A DNA stretch of 64,000 bases from Gulbenkiania mobilis (GCA_004346645.1 SMDA01000010.1:25519-89518); one strand, 5' to 3'; shown: positions 9,110-19,029, counted from the stretch's first letter. A program made the numbers and translations. Notes: a model not told the origin generated them from the sequence alone.

Positions 9110-9120
9110 TTCGGCCAACC
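9110..9120 (-). repeat. Uptake-like word GGTTGGCCGAA
   Basis: Exact 11-mer on the minus strand, in the trpB-trpA gap. Confidence 0.9.
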
Positions 9121-9189
9121 TTGGAGCGGGCGACGCCGTGCAACGGCCCGTCTGACACGGACCGGCGGCTGCCCCCGTCCGGAGGGTAC

Positions 9190-10389
9190 TCACAGCGTGA
9201 TGCCCATCAGGCCGGCCACGGTGTTGATGTCCTTGTCGCCGCGACCAGACAGGTTGACAAGGATGATCTGGTCTTTGCTCATCGTGGGGGCGATCTTGGC
9301 GGCCTGGGCCAACGCATGGCTGGACTCCAGTGCCGGGATGATGCCTTCCAGCCGGCAGCAATCCTCGAAGGCCTTGAGCGCCTCGTCGTCATTGATGGCC
9401 ACGTATTCGGCGCGCCCGATGTCCTTGAGCAGGCTGTGCTCTGGACCGACGCCCGGGTAGTCGAGCCCGGCAGACACGGAATGCGTTTCGATGATCTGCC
9501 CGTCCTCGTCCTGCATCAGGTAGCTGCGGAAGCCGTGCAGCACACCCGGTTTGCCGGCGGACAGCGGTGCGGCGTGCCGCCCCGTTTCCACACCATCGCC
9601 ACCGGCCTCCACACCCACAAGACGCACGCCGTCCACGTCCACATAGGGATGGAAAATCCCGATGGCGTTGGAGCCTCCGCCCACGCACGCTACGACCATG
9701 TCCGGCTGGCGGCCGGCCATTTCCTGCATCTGTTCAATGGCTTCCAGACCGATGATGCGCTGGAAGTCGCGCACTAGCATCGGATACGGATGCGGGCCTG
9801 CCGCGGTCCCCAGGATGTAGAAGGTGGAGTCCACGTTGGTTACCCAGTCGCGCATCGCCTCGTTCAACGCGTCCTTGAGCGTCTTGGAACCGCTTTCCAC
9901 TGGCACCACCGTAGCGCCCAGCAATTTCATGCGGAACACGTTGGGCGCCTGGCGCTTCACATCCTCCGCCCCCATGTAGACCACGCACTCCATGCCGTAG
10001 CGGGCGGCCACGGTGGCCGAGGCCACGCCATGCTGACCCGCACCGGTTTCGGCAATCACCCGCTTCTTGCCCATGCGACGTGCCAGCAGTGCCTGGCCGA
10101 TGGTGTTGTTCACCTTGTGCGCGCCGGTATGGTTCAGGTCTTCGCGCTTGAGATAGATCTGGGCACCGCCCAGTTTTTCCGACCAGCGTTTGGCGTGGTA
10201 GATCGGGCTGGGACGGCCGACGAAGTGCTTCAGCTCGTAGTGGTATTCCTGCCAGAATGCCGGATCGGCTTTCGCCCGCGCGTACTCGGCCTTGAGTTCG
10301 TCAAGGGCGGCCATCAGCGTTTCTGCGACGTAGACGCCTCCATAAGGACCGAAATGGCCCCGGGCGTCCGGAAGATCATACTGACCCAT
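9190..10389 (-). CDS. trpB: Tryptophan synthase beta chain
   Basis: A 399-aa PLP enzyme that condenses indole and serine. Key motifs are the PLP lysine in [17 protein letters not shown] (about residue 87), [10 protein letters not shown], and the phosphate loop VGGGSNAIG. The true start is ATG 10389 ([18 protein letters not shown]), with caggagcta before it. The frame continues open upstream across trpF, but that part is an out-of-frame shadow. It overlaps the trpF end by 14 bases, indicating translational coupling. Confidence 0.97.
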   Translation of the reverse strand: MGQYDLPDARGHFGPYGGVYVAETLMAALDELKAEYARAKADPAFWQEYHYELKHFVGRPSPIYHAKRWSEKLGGAQIYLKREDLNHTGAHKVNNTIGQALLARRMGKKRVIAETGAGQHGVASATVAARYGMECVVYMGAEDVKRQAPNVFRMKLLGATVVPVESGSKTLKDALNEAMRDWVTNVDSTFYILGTAAGPHPYPMLVRDFQRIIGLEAIEQMQEMAGRQPDMVVACVGGGSNAIGIFHPYVDVDGVRLVGVEAGGDGVETGRHAAPLSAGKPGVLHGFRSYLMQDEDGQIIETHSVSAGLDYPGVGPEHSLLKDIGRAEYVAINDDEALKAFEDCCRLEGIIPALESSHALAQAAKIAPTMSKDQIILVNLSGRGDKDINTVAGLMGITL

Positions 10390-10999
10390 GCCTAGCTCCT
10401 GAAATGAATGCCGCCATCCGGGCGACATCTTTGATGCCTTTGCTTTTTTCCACGCCACTGGAGACGTCCACCGCATCGGGACGCACACGGCGCACGGCCT
10501 CGGCCACGTTGCGCTCGTCCAGCCCTCCCGAGAGGATGAGCGGCAGGGGGCGCTCTTCTGGCAGCAGACTCCAGTCGAAGGTGGTGCCTGTGCCGCCGTG
10601 CACCCCTTCGACGAAGGCGTCGGTGAGAAGGCCGCGCGCATCGGCATAGGCCGCGGCCAGGGCGGAGAAGTCGGTACCCGGTCGCACCCGCACCGCCTTA
10701 AGATAGGGACGGTGAAAGCTGCGACAGAAGTCAGGGGATTCTTCGCCATGAAACTGCAGGATGTCCACCGGACAGGCGGCCAGCACCGCTTCCACCGCTT
10801 CGCGGCTTGGATTGACAAAGAGGGCCACGACACTGACGAATGGCGGCAGTGCACGCACGATGGCGCGGGCCTGGTCCGGGTTCACGTTGCGCGGACTGGG
10901 CGGGTAAAACACCAGCCCCACCGCGTCGGCCCCCAGCCTCGCTGCTTCCTGTGCGTCCTGCGGCGTGGTGATTCCGCAGATTTTGATGCGAACCGACAT
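10376..10999 (-). CDS. trpF: Phosphoribosylanthranilate isomerase
   Basis: A 207-aa TIM barrel catalysing the Amadori rearrangement in tryptophan synthesis. Motifs are [13 protein letters not shown] with the catalytic Cys, LQFHGEE, and [14 protein letters not shown] with [15 protein letters not shown]. Two ATGs are possible (11005 and 10999). The GGAG lies six bases before 10999, so that start is chosen. It overlaps the truA stop region and is coupled to trpB. Other trp genes (trpE, G, D, C) are not in the window, so the pathway is split. Confidence 0.95.
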   Translation of the reverse strand: MSVRIKICGITTPQDAQEAARLGADAVGLVFYPPSPRNVNPDQARAIVRALPPFVSVVALFVNPSREAVEAVLAACPVDILQFHGEESPDFCRSFHRPYLKAVRVRPGTDFSALAAAYADARGLLTDAFVEGVHGGTGTTFDWSLLPEERPLPLILSGGLDERNVAEAVRRVRPDAVDVSSGVEKSKGIKDVARMAAFISGARHGSV

Positions 11000-11001
11000 G
11001 C

Positions 11002-11790
11002 TCATCTCCAGAATGCCAGACGCGCAGGGTTGGCCGAAGCCGGCAGCCCGTGGCTTTCCGGATAGCCCACGCCGGTCAGGTACAGCCCATCCGGCATGAA
11101 GGTGGGCGGGGCCGTGGTGCGGTCGCGTGCCGCCAGCAGTCTGGCAAAACCTGCAACGTCCAAGGCGCCCTTGCCCACGTAGACCAGCGCACCGACGATA
11201 TTGCGCACCATGTGATGCAGGAAGGCATCGGCCGTCAGGTCGAAGCGGATCAGTCCATCCGTTTCGGTCAGATCAAGCCGAGCTATCGTCTTCACCGGAG
11301 ACTTTGCCTGGCATTGCGCCGCGCGGAAACTGGAAAAATCGTGCTGCCCGAGCAGGCAGCCCGCCGCTTCACGCATCGCTCCCACATCCAAGGCCTGATG
11401 GAACCAGCCCACCCGCCCTGCTCCCAGGCTCGGACGCACCGGGTGGGTAAGAAGGAAGTAGCTGTAGGACCGTGAAAAGGCAGAGAAGCGGGCATGGAAG
11501 TCGTCAGTGACCTCGTGCGCCCACAGCACGGCCACATCGGCCGGCAAATGCGCATTCACGCCGCGTACCCAGGCATTTGCCGACCGTGCAGCCGTGGTGT
11601 CAAAGTGCACCACCTGCATGGCAGCATGCACACCGGCATCGGTACGTCCGGCCGCCACCGTCTGCACCGGATGACCGGCAATCGCCGCCAGTGCCTTTTC
11701 CAGCGTGTCCTGCACGGTATTGCCATGCGGCTGGGTCTGCCAGCCGGCAAAGGCCCGGCCGTCATATTCGATTCCCAGCGCGATTCTCAT
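11002..11790 (-). CDS. truA: tRNA pseudouridine(38-40) synthase
   Basis: A 262-aa enzyme modifying the tRNA anticodon arm. The catalytic Asp is in [11 protein letters not shown] (about residue 52). [12 protein letters not shown] and [14 protein letters not shown] are typical. The ATG at 11790 is the only sensible start; a longer frame upstream lacks family similarity. The truA-trpF pairing is characteristic of this group of bacteria. An uptake-like word (11028) lies in its 3' end. Confidence 0.96.
   Translation of the reverse strand: MRIALGIEYDGRAFAGWQTQPHGNTVQDTLEKALAAIAGHPVQTVAAGRTDAGVHAAMQVVHFDTTAARSANAWVRGVNAHLPADVAVLWAHEVTDDFHARFSAFSRSYSYFLLTHPVRPSLGAGRVGWFHQALDVGAMREAAGCLLGQHDFSSFRAAQCQAKSPVKTIARLDLTETDGLIRFDLTADAFLHHMVRNIVGALVYVGKGALDVAGFARLLAARDRTTAPPTFMPDGLYLTGVGYPESHGLPASANPARLAFWR
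11028..11038 (+). repeat. Uptake-like word GGTTGGCCGAA
   Basis: Exact 11-mer within the last codons of truA. Confidence 0.9.
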
Positions 11791-12377
11791 GCCCACATTC
11801 CTGTTGCGATTGCCACCGCCAGCCCAACCAGCACCCAGTCGGGCACGCGCCAGCGACAAAGCGTCAACTCTACCTCATCCGGCCCGGTTTGGGCCATGCT
11901 TTCGGCAAGCCAAGTCGGCCATTGACGCCAGTGGACGGGGCGCGGCAGGGACAGCAGCCGGTCGGCATAGTGGAGGGTCAGACCCAGCCGGCAGGCCAAG
12001 GTGGCAGCCGGCAGCCCCAGACGGCGGAAGGGACGGAACAGAAGATAGAGCGCACCGAGGAAGCCATCACGGCCGCTCACCAGCCAGATGCGGCGCAGCC
12101 ACCACACCAGGATCAGAAGCCGCAGGCTCTGGGCCAGCCCTTCGGCCAAGCCCTGCCAGGTCGGGGCCCAGACGGCATCCATCACCGCAACGCCGGGAAG
12201 GGTCCAGCCATGCGTGGCCAGCAGGGCAACAAACAGCCAGCGCATCCTCGTAAAGGCAGGCCAAAGCGTCTGCGGTGAGCGCCCAAAGAGGAACACCGTC
12301 ATGACGGCCAAGCCCAGCAGTGGCCACAGGGATAGCCGTTGTACTGCCAGGGCGCCCAGCGCCCAAGCCACAATCAA
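11787..12377 (-). CDS. Membrane protein, EcfT/CbiQ-like
   Basis: About 196 residues with several hydrophobic helices near the N terminus and a basic C-terminal half ([47 protein letters not shown]). This resembles the CbiQ/EcfT transmembrane subunit of energy-coupling transporters. No EcfA ATPase or S component is nearby, so the assignment is tentative. The start is uncertain: TTG at 12377 is used, but the frame continues upstream to the end of the FimV-like gene. Its stop overlaps the truA start by four bases. Confidence 0.6.
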   Translation of the reverse strand: MIVAWALGALAVQRLSLWPLLGLAVMTVFLFGRSPQTLWPAFTRMRWLFVALLATHGWTLPGVAVMDAVWAPTWQGLAEGLAQSLRLLILVWWLRRIWLVSGRDGFLGALYLLFRPFRRLGLPAATLACRLGLTLHYADRLLSLPRPVHWRQWPTWLAESMAQTGPDEVELTLCRWRVPDWVLVGLAVAIATGMWA

Positions 12378-12405
12378 GGCGGAAGGCGCCCGGCGCAGTA
12401 GGAAA

Positions 12406-14895
12406 TCAGGAATGGCTCACCTCGCGCAGCAGCGCTTCTGCGGTGTCGGTGTCGCCCATCTCCATGTACAGCTTGGCCAAAGCCCGCTTTTCCTCATCCT
12501 CCGGGGAGAGGACCGCGGCGCGAGGCGCGTTAACGGCAGCGGGCGCCAGGGGCGGCAGGTCCGCAAGGGGATCGGCATCGGATGCTGGCGCCACCGAAGT
12601 GTCGGCTCCCGGTAGCAGAGCGCCAGGCCAGGCCAGCGCTTCATCAGTGGGGGCCTCACCCGTGGTCGCAGACTGAACCGCTTCGTTGGGCAACTGAACG
12701 GACAGATCAGTTTGGGCGGCAGGCGCCACGCCCAGTGCCTCGGCGAGCGAGGGCACCTCGGATGCAACCGGACGCGAACTGATGACTTCGCTCAGACGCT
12801 CGGCCGCGACTTGGGCCGAGCCTGGAATATCAGAACCAGGCACCGGAGCCGCGCTGGCCTCTTCAGCTGCTGGGCCGGCAAAGAGTGCCAGTCCCGGCGC
12901 CACCTGCGCGCCCAGGACTCGCACACGTTGGCCGAAGGTACTGTCGGAGCCATAGGCCTCCACAACGGCCCGGGCTTCGTCGATGAAAGCCGTCTTGTCC
13001 GGCTCGCCAGCCAGGATTTCCAGGATGCGGTAACGAACGTCCTGCCGCATCGGATCCTTGGCCAGGGCCTCGCGCAAAATGTCCAGCGCCTGATCGGTGC
13101 GTCCGTAGGCTAGATAGACATCGGCTTCCGCCAGCACATCGGCCGGCCCGATGTCAAACCCCTCTCCGAGCCCTAGATGGGTGGTCAGCCGGGAGTGAAG
13201 GTTGGAGGCCGGACCTTCGGGCGGCACCGCCTGTTCGGTTTCGCGACGGCGGCGCGACAGACCCCAGAGCGCGCCACCGGCCAGCAACAGCGCAGCCGTG
13301 CCTGTGGCCCCGGCTGCCAGGTAGCGCGTGTAGTCGGTGGCTTCCTCAATGGTCGGCTCGGGTGATTCCACAGGGGCGGGAGGCACGACCACAGGCGCAA
13401 CGGGCTTTGCGGGCGTGGCTGCCGGTACGGAGGCTGGCTGGGCAGGGCCGGCAAAGGCCTGGGCTGCCACGGGCTCGGAGCTGGCGGCAGACCGTGCCTC
13501 GGACATCGGTGTGCTGGCAGCCTTCAAGGCACGCAACCGCGCCTCCAAGGCTTCGGCCTGCTGGGCAGCGCGCGACAGGCGCTGATCCTGTTCGGCAAGG
13601 ATTTTCTGCAGACGCTCGGCTTGGGCGGCATCCACCTTCTTCGGCGGTACCGGTTCCGGGGCGGCAGTGGCAGGCTTGGCCTCGGGAGCTACCGCCGCGG
13701 AGGGCGCAGACTTGGCCGGAGCGATCTTTTCGACGGCAGGCGCCGACTTGGGGGTGACGCTCGACGCAAGCTCTGGCAAACGCCCTCCATCCGCAATCGA
13801 CCAGTGGGCCGGATAATGCAGGGCTGCTCCGGTCTTGAGACGATGCATGTCTCCAGCGATGAAAGCCTCGGGGTTGGACTGGTACAGTCTGCGCATGGTA
13901 TCGGTGAGCGAGCCGCCCCCCTCGGTCCGGGCGGCAATGGCCGACAGGGTATCCCCGGCAACCACACGATAGACTTTGGCACCGGCGGCATGGACATGGT
14001 GTTTTTCCACCGCCCGCCGTGTGGCCCGTACCGGTTCGGTAAACGGATGCGGTGCCGGCGTCAGCGTACGCTCCTGCACCTGATAACCCAATGGGTCCAC
14101 CAGCAGCGTGAACTGCTTGAGAGCCCGCAAGGAAGCAGCCCGCACCTCCACGCCGAACCCGATTACCGGCTCGTTCACCGGCCGACTGGAGCGCACCATC
14201 AGCCATTGCTTGCCACCGCTGCGCTTCAGCTGGGTGGACATCGAGGCGATCAGGGCTTCAGCCTCACTGCCGGGCGGCACAAGTTCAGGATTGGGGAATA
14301 AGGTGGCCTGGACGCTGGCGTCTTCCTGCACGGCCAGCCCAAAGAGTTCGAGTTCGGCCTCCAGCGGCTCGCCAATACGCGACTTGATGCGTAGTTCCCC
14401 GAGTCCGAGACTGGAAATGCGGGCCATGGGGTCGGGCGCTGCCCCATGTTTCGCGGGGTCCGACTTGCCCGAAGGGGATGGGGCTGGGCCTTGTCCACCT
14501 GCCCGCGGGTCGACTTCATATTCCCGAACGACGCGCCCCGAAGGCCAGCTCAGCTCGACGGCAAAGCGTACGGCGCCTTCGTCGAACCGCGCGGGCCCGC
14601 GCACCCGAATTTCGGTGAGCACACCTTCTGGAGAATAGACCGGGTTGAACCGCAGCTGGGCTGCCGAGGCGGTGTAAGGTGACAGAATGGGATAACGGTT
14701 GCGGTCGGCCAGCGCCAGCGCCATGGAAGGACCAACCGCCTCGTCCTCCACCGGAATGACTGCTTCGAATGGCTGCCCAGGTGCGGACACCTGACGCAAG
14801 CGCCCCAGTCCGGCATGCGCCCAACCGCTGACTCCCAAGCCGGCAACCAGGGCGGCAATCAGACTGATCTTGCGGACAGGGGGCAACAGCATCAT
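12406..14895 (-). CDS. FimV-family inner-membrane protein, second paralogue
   Basis: About 829 residues. After a signal sequence (cut near WAHA), the FimV N-terminal domain begins GLGRLRQVSAPGQPFEA. A LysM-type peptidoglycan-binding stretch follows at about 305-365 (YRVVAGDTLSAIA, NPEAFIAGDMHRLKTG). Then come a coiled coil (about 430-470), a single membrane helix (about 540-560), a TPR-like segment (ADVYLAYGRTDQALDILREA) and a short C-terminal FimV motif (ALAKLYMEMGDTDTAEALLREV). FimV supports polar organisation and type IV pilus function. This copy is more diverged than its neighbour. The start is ATG 14895 or 14892; neither has a clear ribosome site. Confidence 0.85.
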   Translation of the reverse strand: MMLLPPVRKISLIAALVAGLGVSGWAHAGLGRLRQVSAPGQPFEAVIPVEDEAVGPSMALALADRNRYPILSPYTASAAQLRFNPVYSPEGVLTEIRVRGPARFDEGAVRFAVELSWPSGRVVREYEVDPRAGGQGPAPSPSGKSDPAKHGAAPDPMARISSLGLGELRIKSRIGEPLEAELELFGLAVQEDASVQATLFPNPELVPPGSEAEALIASMSTQLKRSGGKQWLMVRSSRPVNEPVIGFGVEVRAASLRALKQFTLLVDPLGYQVQERTLTPAPHPFTEPVRATRRAVEKHHVHAAGAKVYRVVAGDTLSAIAARTEGGGSLTDTMRRLYQSNPEAFIAGDMHRLKTGAALHYPAHWSIADGGRLPELASSVTPKSAPAVEKIAPAKSAPSAAVAPEAKPATAAPEPVPPKKVDAAQAERLQKILAEQDQRLSRAAQQAEALEARLRALKAASTPMSEARSAASSEPVAAQAFAGPAQPASVPAATPAKPVAPVVVPPAPVESPEPTIEEATDYTRYLAAGATGTAALLLAGGALWGLSRRRRETEQAVPPEGPASNLHSRLTTHLGLGEGFDIGPADVLAEADVYLAYGRTDQALDILREALAKDPMRQDVRYRILEILAGEPDKTAFIDEARAVVEAYGSDSTFGQRVRVLGAQVAPGLALFAGPAAEEASAAPVPGSDIPGSAQVAAERLSEVISSRPVASEVPSLAEALGVAPAAQTDLSVQLPNEAVQSATTGEAPTDEALAWPGALLPGADTSVAPASDADPLADLPPLAPAAVNAPRAAVLSPEDEEKRALAKLYMEMGDTDTAEALLREVSHS
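12926..12936 (+). repeat. Uptake-like word variant CGTTGGCCGAA
   Basis: First base differs from the 11-mer; inside the diverged fimV paralogue. Confidence 0.65.
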
Positions 14896-14939
14896 CAAAT
14901 AAAAGCAAAAATCTTATGTTTCATAAAAAATCCAGTATA

Positions 14940-15266
14940 TTATTTATTGAAACATTTCAAGGCGGTTGCAGAGCCATTAAACTGACCCATGTGATTTAGG
15001 ATAATGGTATCGGCCCCGAATCTTTCATAGGCATCTGCCCTCATGTCAAAAATGACTTGGGATTGTGCTTCAGTAACTAAACCAAACCACTCCCAAGGAT
15101 TAATTTCAGAACTCACAGTGCCGAGTGGCTTGCAGTTAGCGGTGTATGAGGCATCTCGGTTGACAACAGCTACATTGTTCGCATTTTGTGGGAACTTCGC
15201 TGTGGAACACCCGGAAAGGGTAAAAATAGTCAATAATACAAGTGCAATGTGACTAAACTTCTTCAT
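14940..15266 (-). CDS. Small lipoprotein, DUF4156-like
   Basis: A 108-aa protein starting at ATG 15266 (an upstream ATG at 15296 would spoil the signal peptide). It has a basic n-region, a hydrophobic core and the lipobox LSGC. The mature part (NRDASYTANCKPLGTV, DTIILNH) resembles the DUF4156 lipoprotein family. The gene and both flanks are markedly AT-rich against the GC-rich fimV genes on each side, which points to later acquisition. Function unknown. Confidence 0.75.
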   Translation of the reverse strand: MKKFSHIALVLLTIFTLSGCSTAKFPQNANNVAVVNRDASYTANCKPLGTVSSEINPWEWFGLVTEAQSQVIFDMRADAYERFGADTIILNHMGQFNGSATALKCFNK

Positions 15267-15348
15267 CGTTTTCCTCGTTTTTGCCGATTCAGGCAATCTT
15301 GTCTGTTCATCAAAACCGGGCGCCTGGACGCCCGGTAGGGAGTGCGAC

Positions 15349-17751
15349 TCAACCCTTCAGCTGGGCTAGCAGCCGCTCGGCCTCCTCGCGGACGGACCCA
15401 TCCGCCTCGCGGACCAAGTCGTTCAGCACTTCGCGGGCCCCCTCCTGATCGCCCATGTCGATGTAGACCCGGGCCAGATCCAGTTGGGTAGTGTGCGGGT
15501 TGTCGTCGAGGGCAAGCCCCTCAGGGCCAAGGGCAGCGGTCGCGGCCGGTGGCACGGTACCGCCGGACGGGGCCGGCGCCATGTCTTCGAATAGCGCATC
15601 GAAACCGCTCGCGCCGGCGGCCTGCTGCTCGTCCTCGGCAATTTCCAGGACCGGGCCATTATCGGCAGCTACCGGTGGCGCAGGCTTGTCGCTCGTCAAG
15701 CTGTCGAGATTGAAATCGAAGTCCAGCAGATTGTCTTCGGCGGGGGCCGGGGCAGCGGGACGCTCCGGCGCCTGATCGAGCGTCTCGCCCAGTGCGGTGT
15801 CCAGGTCGAAGTCCAGCATGTTGCCGCTTTCGGCCTCGGGTTCGGCCACCGGCTCGGGCGTCTCGGGGGTACGGTCATCAGCGAACAGCGCGGCGCGCAA
15901 GGGGTCGTCGGCCTCGTCAGGCACGGGCTCTACGGGTTCGGGCTGCACGGGGATGGGTTCGACGGCAGCCACCGGAGCCTGCACGGGCTCTTCGGCAGTG
16001 CCAAAGAGTTCCTGATCCAGATCGATCGGCGCGGCGGCAGCCGGTGCAAGGGTTGCACTGTCGTCGCTGGCCGAAGGCGTGCCCTGATACAGGGGATTGG
16101 TCGGATCGATGGCCAGGCCCATCGCAGCGGCTTTGGCCCACAAGGCGCCCTTGCCGTCGAACGCTGCATGCAACTCGCGCGCCAAGGGCTCGAACGCCAC
16201 TGGATCCGGGCGGCTGGCGTAGATCTCCATCAGCTTGAGACGCACCTCATGGCGGGTGGGGTCTTTGGCCAGGGCGTCACGCAGGATTTCCTCGGCCTGG
16301 GCATCGCGTCCGTAGGCGATATATACCTCGGCCTCGGCCACAGGGTCCACCTCGCCGGTGTCGATCGCGCCGGCAGCCTGGGTGAAGTTGGTCATGAAGG
16401 AATGGCCCATGCCGCTGCCTGCGGTGGCGGCAGCTCCGGCCGCCAGCCCGGTGGGTGCGGCTACGTTCTTGCCCAGGCGCAGCGAGGCACCGGCGGCCGA
16501 TGCCTTGCGGCGGCGCGCCATCATCAGCCCCAGCAGGCCGAGCAATACGGTAGCGGCCACACCGCCTCCGACCACCGGCAGGTTGTCGATCATGCTGTCC
16601 AGCATTGATGGCCCGGCCTCGACCGGCGCGGGAGTGGGCTGCGAAGCGGCTGGCGCCGGAGACGGCTGCACAGCCGGAGGCGCCACCGGCGCAGGCGCCG
16701 GGGCGGCAACAGGCTCGGAAGCAGCAACGGCTTCAGCGACGGGCGCGGAGGCTGCCGGCGGCACCGGGGGCAAGCCCGGCTGCAGGGCGCGGATCTGCTG
16801 TTCGAGCGCCGAGATGCGGGCCTCGGCATCGCGCAGGGCCTGTTCACGTGCAGTGATTTGCTGTTGGAGTTCGGTCAGCTTGTCGGCACTGGCCGGCTCG
16901 GCCGGTACCAGCTTCAGTGCACCCGCAGCCGGAGTCGTCGGCGCGACCGTGGCAGCGGCCTGCGGGCTGGACGGGTCGACAGGGCGGGCTGCAGGTTTTT
17001 CGGCGCCAACCGGCGTGCCCGCCAGCAGGGCACGGGCTTCGGCATCGGACAGCTGTCGCATCCGTGCGGGCGCAGGGGCCTTGAGCGTCACGCCGGCCTT
17101 CAGCCGATGCGGGTTGCCGGCGATGAAGGCCTGCGGGTTGGCCGAAAACAGAGCGGCCATGGCCTGGTTGACAGTGGCATTGGCTGGCTTGATGCGCAGG
17201 GCCAGTTCCCGCAGTGTGGTGCCCGGCGCCACGTAGAGCGGCCCCTCGGGCAGGCTGGCACGGGCGGCACCGCGCGACGGAAGATAACGTGACGAAAGAC
17301 GGGTATCGGCATAGGCCGGTGCGTCCTGCACGATAGGCGCCGGTGCCGCACCGTAACCCGCTGGATCCAGCAGCACGGTGTATTCACGCACCGAGCGGTT
17401 GCCGGCAGTGCGCGCCTCCACCACGAAGCGCAGGTACGGCTCGCTGATCGGCGCGGTGGAACTGACGCGAATCGTGGGGTTGCCGCCACGGCCGGGGGCC
17501 ACAGAGAAGCGCAGCCCGTTCAGTATCGGGGTGTAGTCGACATTGAGGTCGCGGAAGGTGTCCGGCGGGGCCAGGCTGACCCGGGTGGCGTCGAGTTCAC
17601 CCGGACGCGTGCCGGTCAGCTCGATGTCTGCGCGGAACGGCTCGCCCAGGCTGGAACGGACGTTGATCTTTCCGAGCCCTGCCCACACGTTGGCCGAAAG
17701 AACCATGGCGACCATGGCGGTCACCACTTTCAGTTTTGCCCGATTTGTCAC
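15349..17751 (-). CDS. fimV: FimV, peptidoglycan-binding polar organiser / pilus assembly protein
   Basis: An 800-aa protein. A signal peptide ends near NVWA, followed by GLGKINVRSSLGEPFRA, the hallmark FimV domain. A LysM-like region (YVAPGTTLRELALRIKP, NPQAFIAGNPHRLKAG) covers about 170-225, with a coiled coil at about 290-325 and one membrane helix at about 390-410. The long acidic cytoplasmic part carries a TPR motif (AEVYIAYGRDAQAEEILRDAL) and ends with the conserved LARVYIDMGDQEGAREVLNDLV. The start is GTG 17751 with aaggtgg just before it. Position between the asd-like gene and truA is conserved in related bacteria. Confidence 0.92.
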   Translation of the reverse strand: MTNRAKLKVVTAMVAMVLSANVWAGLGKINVRSSLGEPFRADIELTGTRPGELDATRVSLAPPDTFRDLNVDYTPILNGLRFSVAPGRGGNPTIRVSSTAPISEPYLRFVVEARTAGNRSVREYTVLLDPAGYGAAPAPIVQDAPAYADTRLSSRYLPSRGAARASLPEGPLYVAPGTTLRELALRIKPANATVNQAMAALFSANPQAFIAGNPHRLKAGVTLKAPAPARMRQLSDAEARALLAGTPVGAEKPAARPVDPSSPQAAATVAPTTPAAGALKLVPAEPASADKLTELQQQITAREQALRDAEARISALEQQIRALQPGLPPVPPAASAPVAEAVAASEPVAAPAPAPVAPPAVQPSPAPAASQPTPAPVEAGPSMLDSMIDNLPVVGGGVAATVLLGLLGLMMARRRKASAAGASLRLGKNVAAPTGLAAGAAATAGSGMGHSFMTNFTQAAGAIDTGEVDPVAEAEVYIAYGRDAQAEEILRDALAKDPTRHEVRLKLMEIYASRPDPVAFEPLARELHAAFDGKGALWAKAAAMGLAIDPTNPLYQGTPSASDDSATLAPAAAAPIDLDQELFGTAEEPVQAPVAAVEPIPVQPEPVEPVPDEADDPLRAALFADDRTPETPEPVAEPEAESGNMLDFDLDTALGETLDQAPERPAAPAPAEDNLLDFDFNLDSLTSDKPAPPVAADNGPVLEIAEDEQQAAGASGFDALFEDMAPAPSGGTVPPAATAALGPEGLALDDNPHTTQLDLARVYIDMGDQEGAREVLNDLVREADGSVREEAERLLAQLKG
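17136..17146 (+). repeat. Uptake-like word GGTTGGCCGAA
   Basis: Exact 11-mer inside fimV, antisense to the gene. Confidence 0.9.
17688..17698 (+). repeat. Uptake-like word variant CGTTGGCCGAA
   Basis: First base differs from the 11-mer; near the 5' end of fimV. Confidence 0.65.
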
Positions 17752-17898
17752 TATCCACCTTCCGGCAATGGAGTTTTACTTATTTTTGGAAGGGCGACAT
17801 TGCGCCCCGCCACGGCACGCACCGTGGCGGCCGGCATGCGCCGGCCTTTTAGTCCAGCATCATACGCGCTTCCCGTTGGAGGCAATACTACCGCCTTT

Positions 17899-18903
17899 TC
17901 AGCGAACGGCGAAATACCCGTTTTTGAGAAGGGTTTCAGCGATCGCCACAACGGGCAGCGCAGCACCGGTGCGCACGTTGTCTGCGGTCAGCCAGAAGGC
18001 GAGCGTGTTGCCCTGACGCCGGATGCGGCTGGCCCAGACGACATCATTGCCGGTGGCCTCCATCGGCGTGACGAATCCGTCTGCGGTTTTCTCGTCCCGT
18101 ACCTTGATACCGGCCGCCTGCAGCAACAAGGCGGCCCTGCCCGCATCCACCCCTTTCTCCAGGTCCACTGTCACCGACCAGCCGTGGCCGAAGAAGGTGG
18201 GCACTCGCACGCAGGTGGCGAATACAGGCAGTTCGGGCTGGCCCAGCAGACGACGGGTTTCATCAATGACGGACTGTTCCTCATCGCTGATGCCCTCGGC
18301 ATTGCGGTCGCCGATCAAAGGCAGGACGTTGTAGGCGATACGCTTGGGGAAGACGGTCACTTCGGCATCACGCTGCGAGAAAAGCGCCGTGGTCTGGTTG
18401 GCCAGCTCTTCCATGGCGGCTTGGCCACTGCCGGATACCGACTGGTAGGTGGAGACGGTTACGCGCTGCAGGCCCAGGGGGCGCAAGGCCTGCAGAGCCT
18501 GTGCCAGCGGGATGACCGTGCAGTTGGGAACGGCCACCAGCGCCGCTTCGGCCAACCCTTCGAGCTCAGCAGCATTGACGGACGGAGCCACCAGCGGCAC
18601 TTCAGGGTCATGACGAAAGGCGGCACTGAAGTCCACCACTGCCGCGCCGGCTGCCCGCGCCTGGGGCACATGGGCCCGAGCAATGTCGCTGCCGGCAGCG
18701 AACAGGGCTAGGGCGATCTCGTCAAAGCCGAAGCTGTCCACAGCCCTTACCTCCAGTTCGCGGTTGCCGTAGGCAACGGTTTCCCCCTCGCGCTCAGGGA
18801 CGTCCACAGCGACGACGCGCTCAGCCGGAAAGCCGCGTACGGCGAGAAGTTCGAGAATGGACTGGCCGACCAGACTGGTGGCACCGACGACTGCAACTTG
18901 CAT
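17899..18903 (-). CDS. Aspartate-semialdehyde dehydrogenase-like protein (USG-1 type)
   Basis: A 334-aa member of the Asd superfamily with an N-terminal NADP site (VAVVGATSLVGQSILELL) and a C-terminal dimerisation domain. The catalytic Cys (VPNCTVIP, about residue 131) and the His region (RVPTFFGHGWSV) are both present, so activity is possible. In many proteobacteria this USG-1 copy sits beside the true asd with no proven function. Here it follows asd by 126 bases, with an uptake-word hairpin between them. Confidence 0.88.
   Translation of the reverse strand: MQVAVVGATSLVGQSILELLAVRGFPAERVVAVDVPEREGETVAYGNRELEVRAVDSFGFDEIALALFAAGSDIARAHVPQARAAGAAVVDFSAAFRHDPEVPLVAPSVNAAELEGLAEAALVAVPNCTVIPLAQALQALRPLGLQRVTVSTYQSVSGSGQAAMEELANQTTALFSQRDAEVTVFPKRIAYNVLPLIGDRNAEGISDEEQSVIDETRRLLGQPELPVFATCVRVPTFFGHGWSVTVDLEKGVDAGRAALLLQAAGIKVRDEKTADGFVTPMEATGNDVVWASRIRRQGNTLAFWLTADNVRTGAALPVVAIAETLLKNGYFAVR
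18547..18557 (-). repeat. Uptake-like word GGTTGGCCGAA
   Basis: Exact 11-mer on the minus strand, inside the asd-like gene. Confidence 0.9.
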
Positions 18904-18958
18904 GGCAAAATTCCTGCTTGGGAGTGTTCGGGTTTGGCCGCGCGCGGCGGCAATGACA

Positions 18959-18986
18959 ACGGGGCTGGCCTTTCGGCCAACCCCGT
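18959..18986. terminator. Hairpin containing an uptake-like word, between asd and the asd-like gene
   Basis: A 12-bp stem (acggggctggcc / ggccaaccccgt, one G-T wobble) with a 4-base loop. The right arm carries the exact word TTCGGCCAACC (18972-18982). There is no long T-run. Hairpins built from uptake words between genes are well known in Neisseria. Confidence 0.65.
18972..18982 (-). repeat. Uptake-like word GGTTGGCCGAA
   Basis: Exact 11-mer in the right arm and loop of the hairpin described above. Confidence 0.9.
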
Positions 18987-19029
18987 CGGCGCCGGTCGCT
19001 AGGCCGGCACTGCTGGGATGGACGGTAGT

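Noticed and set aside
10390..10854. N-terminal extension of trpB by 155 codons
   Set aside because: It lies out of frame over trpF, while TrpB starts normally at [11 protein letters not shown] with a proper ribosome site.
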